NCBI RefSeq assembly: GCF_026167545.1
Contig: NZ_CP110678.1
Coordinates: 989,501 to 1,053,500, forward strand
Source: Sphingomonas sp. S1-29
GTDB lineage: Bacteria; Pseudomonadota; Alphaproteobacteria; Sphingomonadales; Sphingomonadaceae
Reading direction: 5' to 3'
Length of the DNA: 64,000 nt
Under the pieces are notes generated by a model. It was not told the DNA's origin. It searched no databases and saw only the letters and a program-made list of their open reading frames with translations. Both the position numbers and the translations under genes were made by a program. Shown piece by piece: positions 35,554 to 45,486 of this stretch (its first letter is position 1; the number at the start of each line of letters is the position of its first letter).

Positions 35554-36192
35554 ATGATTATCGCCGTCGATGGACCCGCCGCCTCGGGAAAGGGCACGAT
35601 TGCCCGCGCGCTTTCGCGCCATTTCGGGTTGCCGCATCTCGATACCGGGCTGTTGTACCGCGCGGTCGCGCAACGCGTGATGGCCGAGGGGCTCGACCCG
35701 ACGCGCGAGGCCGATGTGGTCGCGGTATGCGACTTCGAAGACCGGCTGCTTGAGGATCCAGCGCTGCGCACCGACGAGGCGGGCAAGCTCGCCTCGGTCG
35801 TGTCGGCGCATCCGCTGGTGCGCGCGGCATTGCTCCAGCGCCAGCGCCGGTTCGCGCAGCAACCCGGCGGCGCGGTACTCGACGGCCGCGACATCGGCAC
35901 CGTCATCGCCCCCGATGCCGAGGTGAAGTTGTTCGTGAAGGCGACGCCGATGATCCGCGCCCAGCGCCGCCACTCGGAACTTCGCGCGCACGGCAGCAAG
36001 GTCAGCCTCGACAAGGTGCTGGGCGACATCCGAGCGCGCGACGATCGCGATGCGCGCCGCACCGAAGCGCCGATGCGCCAGGCCGCCGACGCAGCGTTGC
36101 TCGATACCAGCTTCCTGTCGATCGACGCCGCGGTCCAGCGCGCGATCGGGCTGGCAGAGGCGCGGATGCGGATACGTTCCGAACAGCAATAG
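35554..36192 (+). CDS. cmk: Cytidylate kinase
   Basis: Phosphorylates CMP/dCMP; 212 residues. The P-loop is DGPAASGKGTIARALS, with LDTGLLYRAVAQRVMAEG, a CMP-binding VLDGRDIGTVIAPDAEVKLF and the lid DDRDARRTEAPMRQAADA. It overlaps nothing and lies eight bases after aroA, the usual arrangement. rpsA follows downstream beyond a nuclease gene on the other strand. Confidence 0.97.
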   Translation: MIIAVDGPAASGKGTIARALSRHFGLPHLDTGLLYRAVAQRVMAEGLDPTREADVVAVCDFEDRLLEDPALRTDEAGKLASVVSAHPLVRAALLQRQRRFAQQPGGAVLDGRDIGTVIAPDAEVKLFVKATPMIRAQRRHSELRAHGSKVSLDKVLGDIRARDDRDARRTEAPMRQAADAALLDTSFLSIDAAVQRAIGLAEARMRIRSEQQ

Positions 36193-36213
36193 GCCGGCGC
36201 CGCTGCGGCGCGA

Positions 36214-36762
36214 TCAGCCGCCGGTCAGTCTGGGACAGGCGCGCCGCACCCGATCGCCATCGTCCCAATCGCGGCGGTAGCGCGCATCGGTGAAGCGTAG
36301 CTGGTGGCACGATACGTCACCAAGCGGCCCCCGGATCGTCGCGAGCGTACGGCCATAACGGTCCTCGCCCGTCCGCATCACCGTCAGCGGCCCGTCGATC
36401 GCGCGGGCTAGGCTGCGCGTCGCCGCGGCGGCATCGCCTTCGACGCAGTTGCGCCCGGCGCGGCAATGGCCGGGCAGTTCGGGGGTATCGATGCCCAGCA
36501 GCCGGATACGTTCGCTGCCGCAGCGAAGCGTGTCGCCGTCCACCGCGCGGCATCCGACCGGGTCGCCGCGATCGTCGATCGTGACCGCCTGCGACGCGCC
36601 GGGGTTGGTCGATGCGATGCCGATCGCCGCGCCGGCGAGCGCCGCCAGCACAAAGCCCGATCGAAACACGCCCAGATCGCCGAAGCGATAGCGCCACTGC
36701 TGGCGACGCAACGGCACCGCCCGAAACGGCTTCCAAAAACGATATACATTACGGTCACGCAT
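36214..36762 (-). CDS. Membrane-anchored thermonuclease-like (SNase fold) protein
   Basis: 182 residues. A basic N-terminus and one hydrophobic helix (VFRSGFVLAALAGAAIGIAS) precede a staphylococcal-nuclease-like domain: CRAVDGDTLRCGSERIRLLG, IDTPELPGHC and EDRYGRTLATI. The catalytic Arg/Asp/Glu pattern is largely kept (D in DGDT, R in IRLLGIDTPE, R in YGRT). It probably cleaves nucleic acid in the periplasm. The start could be ATG 36762 or ATG 36795; neither has a good ribosome site. It is convergent with cmk and divergent from rpsA. Confidence 0.8.
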   Translation of the reverse strand: MRDRNVYRFWKPFRAVPLRRQQWRYRFGDLGVFRSGFVLAALAGAAIGIASTNPGASQAVTIDDRGDPVGCRAVDGDTLRCGSERIRLLGIDTPELPGHCRAGRNCVEGDAAAATRSLARAIDGPLTVMRTGEDRYGRTLATIRGPLGDVSCHQLRFTDARYRRDWDDGDRVRRACPRLTGG

Positions 36763-36853
36763 GGGAGCGGAAATACGCGGGGGCGCTTGACGCATCGCTA
36801 TCGAACAAGGTTAAGCTGTCCGCTCGGCCTGCCCCCGCGCCACACGCCTCGGC

Positions 36854-36882
36854 TTGCTAGTTTTCGCTTTCTGGGCTATGCG
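36854..36882 (+). promoter_or_regulatory. rpsA: Weak candidate promoter in the rpsA leader
   Basis: TTGCTA (36854-36859), 17 bases, TATGCG (36877-36882). This is the best -35/-10 pair I see in the 326 bases (36763-37088) between the nuclease gene and rpsA, and it would give a leader of about 200 bases. The -10 match is poor. I see nothing else convincing in this gap, although long leaders before rpsA often carry autoregulatory structure. Confidence 0.3.
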
Positions 36883-37088
36883 CGCACGGTCCGACGAACT
36901 GGTGTTCGCGGAGGCTGGCGCACGGCATTGCCCGTCGCGCCCTTTTCGCATTGTGCGACGAGTGCCCTCCGCGCGTTCCTGCGCGCCTGGATGCCGCGAC
37001 CGGCGATCGGCCGCCGCGGCACACGAAGGCCAAGACCGCCGGAAAAACCGGCTGGCCGGAAATGAACGACACAGGAACCTGATCCTTT

Positions 37089-38813
<1,725 letters not shown>

Positions 38814-38832
38814 GCATAGGCCAAAAAAAAAT

Positions 38833-38865
38833 GCGAAGGGCGGGACGCAAGTCTCGCCCTTTTGC
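38833..38865 (+). terminator. Rho-independent-type terminator after rpsA
   Basis: A hairpin with arms GAAGGGCGGGAC and GTCTCGCCCTTTT around GCAA starts 20 bases after the rpsA stop, is preceded by a run of A and followed by TTTTGCGTTTC. The short T run is broken but the stem is strong. Confidence 0.8.
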
Positions 38866-39020
38866 GTTTCAGTCTCGCGACTTAGTGGAAACTCGACCCG
38901 AACACCCACGGATTGATTCAGGTTAAGAGTTCCGCGTACAGGGAGCTTAGTGTACAAGGAACGAAGTCGCTTGATGCGGCAGGTCGTTAGTCAGCCCGTC
39001 GTTCCGGAGGGTAGAAGATC

Positions 39021-39299
39021 ATGATCCGTTCCGAGCTCGTCCAGTTGCTCGTCCGCGACAACCCCGACCTGTCGATCCGCGATGTCGAGCGCATCGTGAA
39101 CGTGTTCTTCGACGAGATCGTTCACCGCCTGTCGGATGACGGCCGCGTCGAACTGCGCGGGTTCGGTGCGTTCAGCACCCGCGCCCGCGACGCGCGCAGC
39201 GGTCGCAACCCACGCACCGGCGAGTCGGTCTCGGTCGATGCCAAGCGCGTCCCCTATTTCAAACCTGGCAAGGAAATGCGCCTGCGCCTGAATACGTAA
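39021..39299 (+). CDS. ihfB: Integration host factor, beta subunit
   Basis: 92-residue DNA-bending protein that pairs with IHF-alpha. It begins [20 protein letters not shown]; the beta-arm signature [29 protein letters not shown] and [15 protein letters not shown] are all present. A GGAGGG ribosome site precedes ATG 39021. It lies downstream of rpsA, as in most Proteobacteria. Confidence 0.97.
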   Translation: MIRSELVQLLVRDNPDLSIRDVERIVNVFFDEIVHRLSDDGRVELRGFGAFSTRARDARSGRNPRTGESVSVDAKRVPYFKPGKEMRLRLNT

Positions 39300-39408
39300 G
39301 GCGCACGCCACCGCCGCTCCGCGTGTCGGCGGCAGCTTCTTGGCCTGGAAGATGCCACCGCATCTCGACGCGGACCACCCCGCCGCGCTAGGGCTTTCCT
39401 GCCTCCAA

Positions 39409-39492
39409 GCGGACGTGGCGAAATGGTAGACGCGGCGGACTTAAAATCCGCTTGAGCAATCAGTGTGGGTTCGAGTCCCACCGTCCGCACCA
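39409..39492 (+). tRNA. tRNA-Leu (anticodon TAA)
   Basis: An 84-base class II tRNA with a long variable arm: acceptor GCGGACG pairs with CGTCCGC, D-arm GGCGAAATGGTAGACGC, anticodon stem GCGGA/TCCGC around loop CTTAAAA, T-arm GTGGGTTCGAGTCCCAC, and encoded CCA. The anticodon TAA reads UUA/UUG leucine codons, rare in this GC-rich genome. Confidence 0.97.
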
Positions 39493-39565
39493 TGGTTTCA
39501 TCTTCGCCGGGGTTGGCATCCCTCGCGGCGCCCCATAGACGGAAAGCCTCGTCGCCGGGAACGCC

Positions 39566-41020
39566 ATGAACCGTCTCAAAATTTGCATGATCGCCGCTAC
39601 CCTCACGCTGGGGGCGTGCGAACGCCGACCCGACGACATCCCCGTTGTCGTCAGCGTGATCGGCCAATCGACGGGCAACGCCTCGCGCAATCCGGGCAGC
39701 CCGGCGGCGGCATTGCTCGGGGCTACCGCGCAGGGGCTGGTGCGCTTCGATGCCAATGGCCGGATTGAACCCGGGCTCGCCGAGCGCTGGACGGTGATCG
39801 AGGACGGCAAGAGCTACATCTTCCGCCTCCAGCAGACCGAATGGGCCAATGGCAGCGCGGTCACCGCCAAGCAGGTGGTGACCGCGCTTCGCCGCGCAGT
39901 GCGGCGCGGCGGGCAGAACCGGCTGCGCCCCTTCGTCAGCGCGATCGACGAGATCGTCGAGATGACCCCTAATGTCATCGAAGTCCGGCTCAGCAAGCCG
40001 CGCCCCGACATGCTGTTGCTGTTCGCGCAGCCCGAGATGGCGATCTTCGAATCGCGCCGCCTGGGCGGCACCGGCCCGTTCCGCGTCCAGTCGCGCGACG
40101 ACAACGGCATCGTGCTGCGCCCGGCCTTCGATCCCTTGCGGCTCACCGACAGCGAGTTCGAAGAGCCGCACGCCGCCGAATATGTCCGGCTACGCGCCGA
40201 ACCCGCGGCACTGGCGATCGCCCGCTTCGGCGCGCGCCAGTCCGATCTGGTATCGGGCGGCACCTATCGCGACTGGCCGCTGATCGAACATTCGAAGGTC
40301 GCACCGACCAACCGCAAGATCGACTACGCTTATGGCCTGTTCGGGCTGTCGGTCGTTTCGCGCCAGGGGTTCCTCGCCACCGCCGCCAATCGCGAGGCGG
40401 TGGCGATGGCGATCGACCGCGGCGCGCTCACCGCCGCCTTCCTGCCCGACTGGCCGGCGGCCGAGGCGCTGCTTCCAGACCAGTTCGATTCGGCACAACC
40501 GCCGGCACAGCCCGGCTGGAGCCCGTTCAGTCTGGAGGACCGGCGCAACGCCGCGCGGCTTCGCGTCGAGCAGTGGCGCCGCGAGCAGGAGGGCGAAGTT
40601 CCCGTTATCCGCATCGCGGTGCCCGATGCACCCGGCGGCAACCTGATATGGGCGCATGTCGGCGCGTCGCTGGCGGCAATCGGCGTCCGCGCTGAGCGGG
40701 TGGCGTGGCGAAGCGCCGCCGACCTGCGCCTGATCGACCGGCTGGCGCCCTATGACAGCGGCCGCTGGTATCTGGTGGCGGCATGCCAGCCCTGTGCTGT
40801 CCCCGTCGCCGAACTGATCCTGGCGGCGCGCGACGCACCCGACCTCGCCACCCGGCGCCAGCGCATTGCCGAGGCCGATGCCGCGCTCGCCGCCGATATC
40901 GCCTTCATCCCGCTCGCACGCCCGATGCGCTGGTCGCTCGTCGCGCTACGCCTGCGCGAATGGCGCGAGAACCCGCGCGCAGTCCACCCGTTGAATCACC
41001 TGCGCGGCGATCCCAACTAG
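39566..41020 (+). CDS. Lipoprotein solute-binding protein of a peptide ABC system
   Basis: 484 residues. The lipobox LTLGAC places the acylated Cys at residue 19. The rest matches family 5 solute-binding proteins (oligopeptide/dipeptide): GLAERWTVIEDGKSYIFRLQ, WANGSAVTAKQVVTALRRAV and REAVAMAIDRGALTAAFLPD. No permease or ATPase genes are next to it, so it is either an orphan or works with a distant transporter. The DUF4112 gene follows after five bases. Confidence 0.9.
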   Translation: MNRLKICMIAATLTLGACERRPDDIPVVVSVIGQSTGNASRNPGSPAAALLGATAQGLVRFDANGRIEPGLAERWTVIEDGKSYIFRLQQTEWANGSAVTAKQVVTALRRAVRRGGQNRLRPFVSAIDEIVEMTPNVIEVRLSKPRPDMLLLFAQPEMAIFESRRLGGTGPFRVQSRDDNGIVLRPAFDPLRLTDSEFEEPHAAEYVRLRAEPAALAIARFGARQSDLVSGGTYRDWPLIEHSKVAPTNRKIDYAYGLFGLSVVSRQGFLATAANREAVAMAIDRGALTAAFLPDWPAAEALLPDQFDSAQPPAQPGWSPFSLEDRRNAARLRVEQWRREQEGEVPVIRIAVPDAPGGNLIWAHVGASLAAIGVRAERVAWRSAADLRLIDRLAPYDSGRWYLVAACQPCAVPVAELILAARDAPDLATRRQRIAEADAALAADIAFIPLARPMRWSLVALRLREWRENPRAVHPLNHLRGDPN

Positions 41021-41025
41021 CATCC

Positions 41026-41457
41026 ATGGTCAAGCCAACACCCATGGGAACCGGTCCCTTCGCCAAGGCGGGCAATCGCCTGCCGATCGGCAGCGATGCA
41101 GCGTCGGTGCGCCAGCGCGTCGAGGTACTCGAGCGCGCGCTCGAGCGGATGTTCGTGATCCCCGGCATCAACCGCCCGGTCGGGATCGACGCGCTGCTGG
41201 GGCTGTTGCCGGTCGGGGGCAGCTTCATCGGTGCGGCGTTCGGCGGCTACATGATCTGGGAAGCGCGCAACCTGGGCATGGGCAAGGGCGCGATGGCGCG
41301 GATGGCGGGCAATGTCGGCCTCGACTGGCTGTTCGGCCTGATCCCCGGGGCCGGCATCATCCCCGATTTCTTCTTCCGATCGAACACCCGCAACCTGCGG
41401 ATCATCCGCAAGCATCTCGACAAGCATCACCCCTCGACCGTGGTGGTCGAGGGCTAG
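41026..41457 (+). CDS. DUF4112 membrane protein
   Basis: 143 residues. A predicted amphipathic N-terminal half (RQRVEVLERALERMFVIPG) is followed by IDALLGLLPVGGSFIGAAFG and GLDWLFGLIPGAGIIPDFFF, two membrane segments typical of DUF4112, ending with a basic tail (RSNTRNLRIIRKHLDKHHP). Function unknown. It starts five bases after the solute-binding protein stop, so co-transcription is likely. It is convergent with the RNase T2 gene. Confidence 0.9.
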   Translation: MVKPTPMGTGPFAKAGNRLPIGSDAASVRQRVEVLERALERMFVIPGINRPVGIDALLGLLPVGGSFIGAAFGGYMIWEARNLGMGKGAMARMAGNVGLDWLFGLIPGAGIIPDFFFRSNTRNLRIIRKHLDKHHPSTVVVEG

Positions 41458-41460
41458 CCG

Positions 41461-42180
41461 CTAGGCGGCGCCACCGCGCCAGATCTTGAGCGGCAGGTTC
41501 GCCGCCCGCCCAGCGCGCGGGCAGGCACGGTAGCGGAACTGGGTGTCGAGGCAGACCCATGCCTCGTCGAGCCAGCCCTGCCGATCGGCGGTGACCTTCA
41601 CCATCGCCGCGGTCATCCCGCGATTGGCGCGGGCAAAGGCCTGCGCGAACTGCCCCGTCGTCAGCCGCCGCCGCCGCGACAGCGCGTTCATGTCGGGATA
41701 GCGGATTCGCGCATACAGCCCCGTCGCGCGATCGAAATACGCCGCGGGCGCCAGGTTCATGCAGGTGCCGTGCTTGGCATATTCGTGCTGGAGCAATTGC
41801 GGCGACGGCGTCGCGCACAAATTGCTCTGGATCACGCGGGTGTCGAGTAACGCCGCGGGCCTGCAATATTGCGGCCATTGCGTGCCCTTCCCGTCGGGCC
41901 ACAGCCCGTGCAGCGTGAAGCCGAAGCGGTTGCCGCCGCCGCATTGCAGCCGCGCCGATGCCTGCTTGCCATTCTCGCGGCAATATTGCGGGCTCCAGGT
42001 GAGTGCCAGCGTATAGCTCCCCGTCGGCACCACCCGCCTCGGCTCGCGCGCGGTCGGCCCGTCGGGGCGCGGCCGCGCGATGTCGCCGATCGGCATCGAA
42101 CAGCGATAGGCCTGCGCGATCGCGGGCAGCGGGGCCAGCAGCGCCGCCGCGGCGATGCCCAACGCGGCAAGCCGGCTCAT
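41461..42180 (-). CDS. Secreted ribonuclease T2
   Basis: 239 residues, exported endoribonuclease that cuts RNA through a 2',3'-cyclic intermediate. The signal peptide ends at PAIAQA. Active-site segment CAS I is FTLHGLWP (His91) and CAS II is HEYAKHGTC (His132, Glu133, Lys136, His137). Paired cysteines are as expected. ATG 42180 is chosen because it starts the signal peptide and overlaps the end of the upstream membrane-protein gene by four bases (ATGA). Confidence 0.95.
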   Translation of the reverse strand: MSRLAALGIAAAALLAPLPAIAQAYRCSMPIGDIARPRPDGPTAREPRRVVPTGSYTLALTWSPQYCRENGKQASARLQCGGGNRFGFTLHGLWPDGKGTQWPQYCRPAALLDTRVIQSNLCATPSPQLLQHEYAKHGTCMNLAPAAYFDRATGLYARIRYPDMNALSRRRRLTTGQFAQAFARANRGMTAAMVKVTADRQGWLDEAWVCLDTQFRYRACPRAGRAANLPLKIWRGGAA

Positions 42181-42605
42181 TCGAACGTCCCCTCGGCGAT
42201 GTCGTCGGTCGCGAACCAGGCACGCGCATCGGGACGAAACAGGAAATACACCGCCACCGCCTGCAGCAGCAGCCCGACCACCCCGAACAGCCCGGTCAGC
42301 CCGCCATCCCACGACCCCATCGCGAGCGAATACAGCAGCGACAGCACCCCGAAGGCAAACAGCACCACCAGAAACCATTTGGCGATGCTGCTGGCCTTGC
42401 GCGCGGTCAGGAACCACAGCAGCAGCGATATGCCGTAGCTGACCGCGAGCGATCCGATGAGAAATCCCGTTCCCAGCACCGCAGCGTTGGGATCGGCCGA
42501 ATAGGCGGCGCTGAGCATGTCCCACGACAACAGAATGTTGAGGACGCCCAGCAGCAACGCAGCAAGATACGCCTGCTCGAAACGCACGATCGAAACTGGT
42601 CGCAT
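42177..42605 (-). CDS. Small polytopic membrane protein
   Basis: 142 residues with four clear hydrophobic helices (about 11-30, 44-66, 75-95, 103-122) and a short acidic tail. I do not recognise a family. The last four bases overlap the RNase T2 start, so the two are translated together. This suggests a link to RNase T2 export or protection, but that is only inferred from the overlap. Confidence 0.8.
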   Translation of the reverse strand: MRPVSIVRFEQAYLAALLLGVLNILLSWDMLSAAYSADPNAAVLGTGFLIGSLAVSYGISLLLWFLTARKASSIAKWFLVVLFAFGVLSLLYSLAMGSWDGGLTGLFGVVGLLLQAVAVYFLFRPDARAWFATDDIAEGTFE

Positions 42606-42663
42606 GGCGAATCCCCCTTTGCCCCGCGCTACGATAGCCCAGCGCCCCCGGCTTGCAACGCGT

Positions 42664-43515
42664 TCAATCGAGCGCGAAATCGAGCCCGATATCGGCAGCG
42701 GGTGCCGATTGGGTCAACCGCCCGACGCTGACGAAATCAACCCCGGTGGCGCCGATCGCGCCGATCGTGTCGAGCGTCACCCCGCCCGACGCCTCGGTCG
42801 GCACCCGCCCCGCCACCAGCGCGACGGCCTCGCGCAGCATGGGTGGCGCCATGTTGTCGAGCAGCAGATGCGTCGCGCCTGCCGCCAGCGCGGGTTCGAT
42901 CTGGTCGATCCGGTCGACCTCGACGATGATCCGCTCGATCCCCGCCGCCACCGCGCGCTCGACCGCCGCCTCGACCGATCCGGCGACCGCGACGTGGTTG
43001 TCCTTGATCATCGCCGCGTCCCACAGCCCCATGCGGTGGTTGGTCGCGCCACCCATCCGCGTGGCATATTTCTCGAGCAGCCGAAGCCCGGGGATCGTCT
43101 TGCGCGTGTCGAGCAAGGTCGCCCCCCCCGTGCCGATCGCATCGACATAGGCGCGCGTCATCGTCGCGATTCCCGACAGATGCTGGACGGTGTTGAGCGC
43201 CGATCGCTCGGCGGTCAGCAACGCGCGGGCGTTGCCGTGGACGCGCATCAATTGGGTGCCCGCCACAACCGATTGGCCTTCGTCCACCAGCAGCTCGACC
43301 GTCGCATCGGGATCTAGCGCACGGAAAAACGCCGCCGCGATCGGCAGCCCCGCGACGACGATCGCGTCGCGGCTGTCCATCACCCCCGCAAAGCGCGCCT
43401 CAGCCGGGATCACCGCCGCCGACGTGACGTCGCCCCCCGGCCCCAGATCCTCCGCCAGCGTCGCGGCGACGAAGCCATCGAGGTCGAAGCCCGCAATCGC
43501 GAAGCCGTCAGTCAC
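42664..43515 (-). CDS. nadC: Nicotinate-nucleotide pyrophosphorylase (carboxylating)
   Basis: Converts quinolinate to nicotinate mononucleotide; 283 residues. Diagnostic blocks are LAEDLGPGGDVTSAAVIP, ALLTAERSALNTVQHLSGIA, LLDTRKTIPGLRLLEKYA and MIKDNHVAVAGS. The start overlaps the end of nadA by eight bases. nadA and nadC are here, while nadB (or aspartate dehydrogenase) is not in this window. Confidence 0.97.
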   Translation of the reverse strand: MTDGFAIAGFDLDGFVAATLAEDLGPGGDVTSAAVIPAEARFAGVMDSRDAIVVAGLPIAAAFFRALDPDATVELLVDEGQSVVAGTQLMRVHGNARALLTAERSALNTVQHLSGIATMTRAYVDAIGTGGATLLDTRKTIPGLRLLEKYATRMGGATNHRMGLWDAAMIKDNHVAVAGSVEAAVERAVAAGIERIIVEVDRIDQIEPALAAGATHLLLDNMAPPMLREAVALVAGRVPTEASGGVTLDTIGAIGATGVDFVSVGRLTQSAPAADIGLDFALD

Positions 43516-44518
43516 CCGACACCCGGAACGGCCCCAGATCGCCCAGCCCCACCGTGCCGCTCGCCATGTCGAGCATCCGGTCGAGCGACACCTTGGCCTT
43601 GAGCCGCATCTCCTCGGGGATTTCGATCCGCGGCGTCAGGTCGCGCAGCGCGACGTGCAGCTTCTCGACGGTGTTGAGCGCCATATAGGGGCAGATGTTG
43701 CAGTTGCAGTTCCCGTCGGCCCCCGGCGCGCCGATGAAGCGCTTGTGCGGCACCGCCTTTTCCATCTGGTGGATGATGTGCGGTTCGGTCGCGACGATCA
43801 GCGTGTCGCCGGTGAAGCTCTCGGCAAAGGCGAGGATGCCGCTGGTCGACCCGACATAATCGGCATGGTCGATCACATGCGGCGGGCATTCGGGATGCGC
43901 CGCGACCGGGGCGTCGGGGTGCTGCGCCTTGAGCTTGAGCAGCTCGGTCTCGCTGAACGCCTCATGGACAATGCACACGCCCGGCCACAACAGCATGTCG
44001 CGTCCCAGCTTGCGGTTGATATAGCCGCCCAGGTGCTTGTCGGGGCCGAAGATGATCTTCTGCTCCTTGGGGATCTGGCTGAGGATCTTTTCGGCCGACG
44101 ACGAGGTGACGATGACGTCGGACAGCGCCTTCACCTCGACCGAGCAGTTGATGTAGGTCAGCGCGATGTGATCGGGATGCTGCGCGCGGAACGCCGCGAA
44201 CTGATCGGGCGGGCAGCTGTCTTCCAGGCTGCAACCGGCGTCCATGTCGGGCAGGATCACGGTCTTTTGCGGGCTGAGCACCTTGGCGGTCTCGGCCATG
44301 AAGCGCACGCCGCAAAAGGCGATCACATCGGCATCGGTGTCGGCGGCCTTGCGGCTGAGGTCGAAACTGTCGCCGACGAAATCGGCCAAGTCCTGGATTT
44401 CGGGCTTCTGGTAATAATGCGCGAGGATGACCGCGTTGCGCTCCTTGCGCAGCCGATCGATCTCAGCGAGCAGATCGACCCCGCCAAGCGTGCCGCCGAT
44501 GCCATTGCGTGCGTCCAT
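43508..44518 (-). CDS. nadA: Quinolinate synthase A
   Basis: Iron-sulfur enzyme forming quinolinate from iminoaspartate and dihydroxyacetone phosphate; 336 residues. It has AVILAHYYQKPEIQDLADFV, FCGVRFMAETAKVLSP, SAEKILSQIPKEQKIIFGPD and NCNCNICPYMALNTVEKL, which include the cluster cysteines. The start is ATG 44518. The upstream 235 bases hold a paired inverted repeat rather than an obvious regulatory element. Confidence 0.97.
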   Translation of the reverse strand: MDARNGIGGTLGGVDLLAEIDRLRKERNAVILAHYYQKPEIQDLADFVGDSFDLSRKAADTDADVIAFCGVRFMAETAKVLSPQKTVILPDMDAGCSLEDSCPPDQFAAFRAQHPDHIALTYINCSVEVKALSDVIVTSSSAEKILSQIPKEQKIIFGPDKHLGGYINRKLGRDMLLWPGVCIVHEAFSETELLKLKAQHPDAPVAAHPECPPHVIDHADYVGSTSGILAFAESFTGDTLIVATEPHIIHQMEKAVPHKRFIGAPGADGNCNCNICPYMALNTVEKLHVALRDLTPRIEIPEEMRLKAKVSLDRMLDMASGTVGLGDLGPFRVSGD

Positions 44519-44607
44519 GAAAGCATACCCTCCGTTCGAGGGCGATGTAGAGCGGCGCGGAGCGATTTACCACTGCCCAACGGGGCAATGAGTGCTGCCC
44601 CCTCCCC

Positions 44608-44705
44608 CCGTTCGCCCTGAGCTTGTCGAAGGGTCGGCCCGCACGATCCGCCGGCGCACCAGCGGCGGGTTCAGGCCGATGCTTCGACAGGCTCAGCACG
44701 AACGG
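44608..44705. repeat. Paired inverted repeat, CCGTTCG-type family
   Basis: Arms 44608-44631 and 44682-44705 are inverted copies of the same 24-base family seen at 28161-28246, here separated by 50 bases. It lies just upstream of nadA, downstream of the AT-richer unknown gene, and may terminate that gene's transcript before nadA. The rest of the gap shows nothing. Confidence 0.85.
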
Positions 44706-44753
44706 GGTAAGGGGTGCGCGGTCGCTGCGGCCCCTACGCCGGCGCGCGCCCGC

Positions 44754-45464
44754 TCACCGCCGGTTCGCCAACACCTCTTCGACCGACTTCGACACGTCCC
44801 AGCGCTCGCCATCGAATTCAGGGTCAGACGGAAAGCGAACCTTGACCGTGACGTCCAAGTACCCAGCAGATTTTACCGGAGCAGAGAACAAGCGCTCCAG
44901 CTCCACTCGCGCACGATCGCGAACATTGTTCATTCGATCTGCGCTTCGCGCTTCATCTCCAGCTCTCTTCTGTGCAGCAATCGAAATCTTCTGCCTCATT
45001 TCATTCGATTGCGATCGAGTTACGATTACGCCCTCTTCGTTTTCAATCGTGATTTTCGTCTCGTCGATATTAGGATCGCCGACGACAATATCGGGAACAT
45101 CAATCAATAAAAGCCTACGCTCAGCGTCCCACTCAAAGTCACTACCGCGCACTTTTGCCAAAGGCACCGTATACGCAACACTTAATGGCATGCTAGCCGT
45201 CATTGACGACCTCATCCATCCCCATAGGCGATCAGCGCTGCTTGTAATACGGATTTTACCGGTTAATCTACTTACAATCAGCTCGGACGTGCTTGCTAAC
45301 TTTACGGCAACAATTGTTGTCACGCTTTTGCCGTCATCCTCGACCCGGCTATTATCTTCGATGGCATCTATCTTGGATATATAAACTGTTCCAAGGTATG
45401 TTCCTGCTGCCAACAGCAAACAAAAACTAATAAATAGATAGAGACCGAAACCCGACTTTCGCAT
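44754..45464 (-). CDS. Unknown single-pass protein, AT-richer than neighbours
   Basis: 236 residues. One N-terminal membrane helix (FGLYLFISFCLLLAAGTYLG) is followed by a periplasmic domain. The pattern (KSVTTIVAVKLASTSELIVS, ADRLWGWMRSSMTASMPL, then DIVVGDPNIDETKITIENEE) is reminiscent of DUF4230 proteins but I am not certain. Codon use differs strikingly from all neighbours, with many A/T-ending codons, which suggests recent acquisition. ATG 45464 follows GGCGGGGA. The upstream MBL gene ends 22 bases before it. Confidence 0.75.
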   Translation of the reverse strand: MRKSGFGLYLFISFCLLLAAGTYLGTVYISKIDAIEDNSRVEDDGKSVTTIVAVKLASTSELIVSRLTGKIRITSSADRLWGWMRSSMTASMPLSVAYTVPLAKVRGSDFEWDAERRLLLIDVPDIVVGDPNIDETKITIENEEGVIVTRSQSNEMRQKISIAAQKRAGDEARSADRMNNVRDRARVELERLFSAPVKSAGYLDVTVKVRFPSDPEFDGERWDVSKSVEEVLANRR

Positions 45465-45486
45465 TCTTACATCCCCGCCTTGCATT

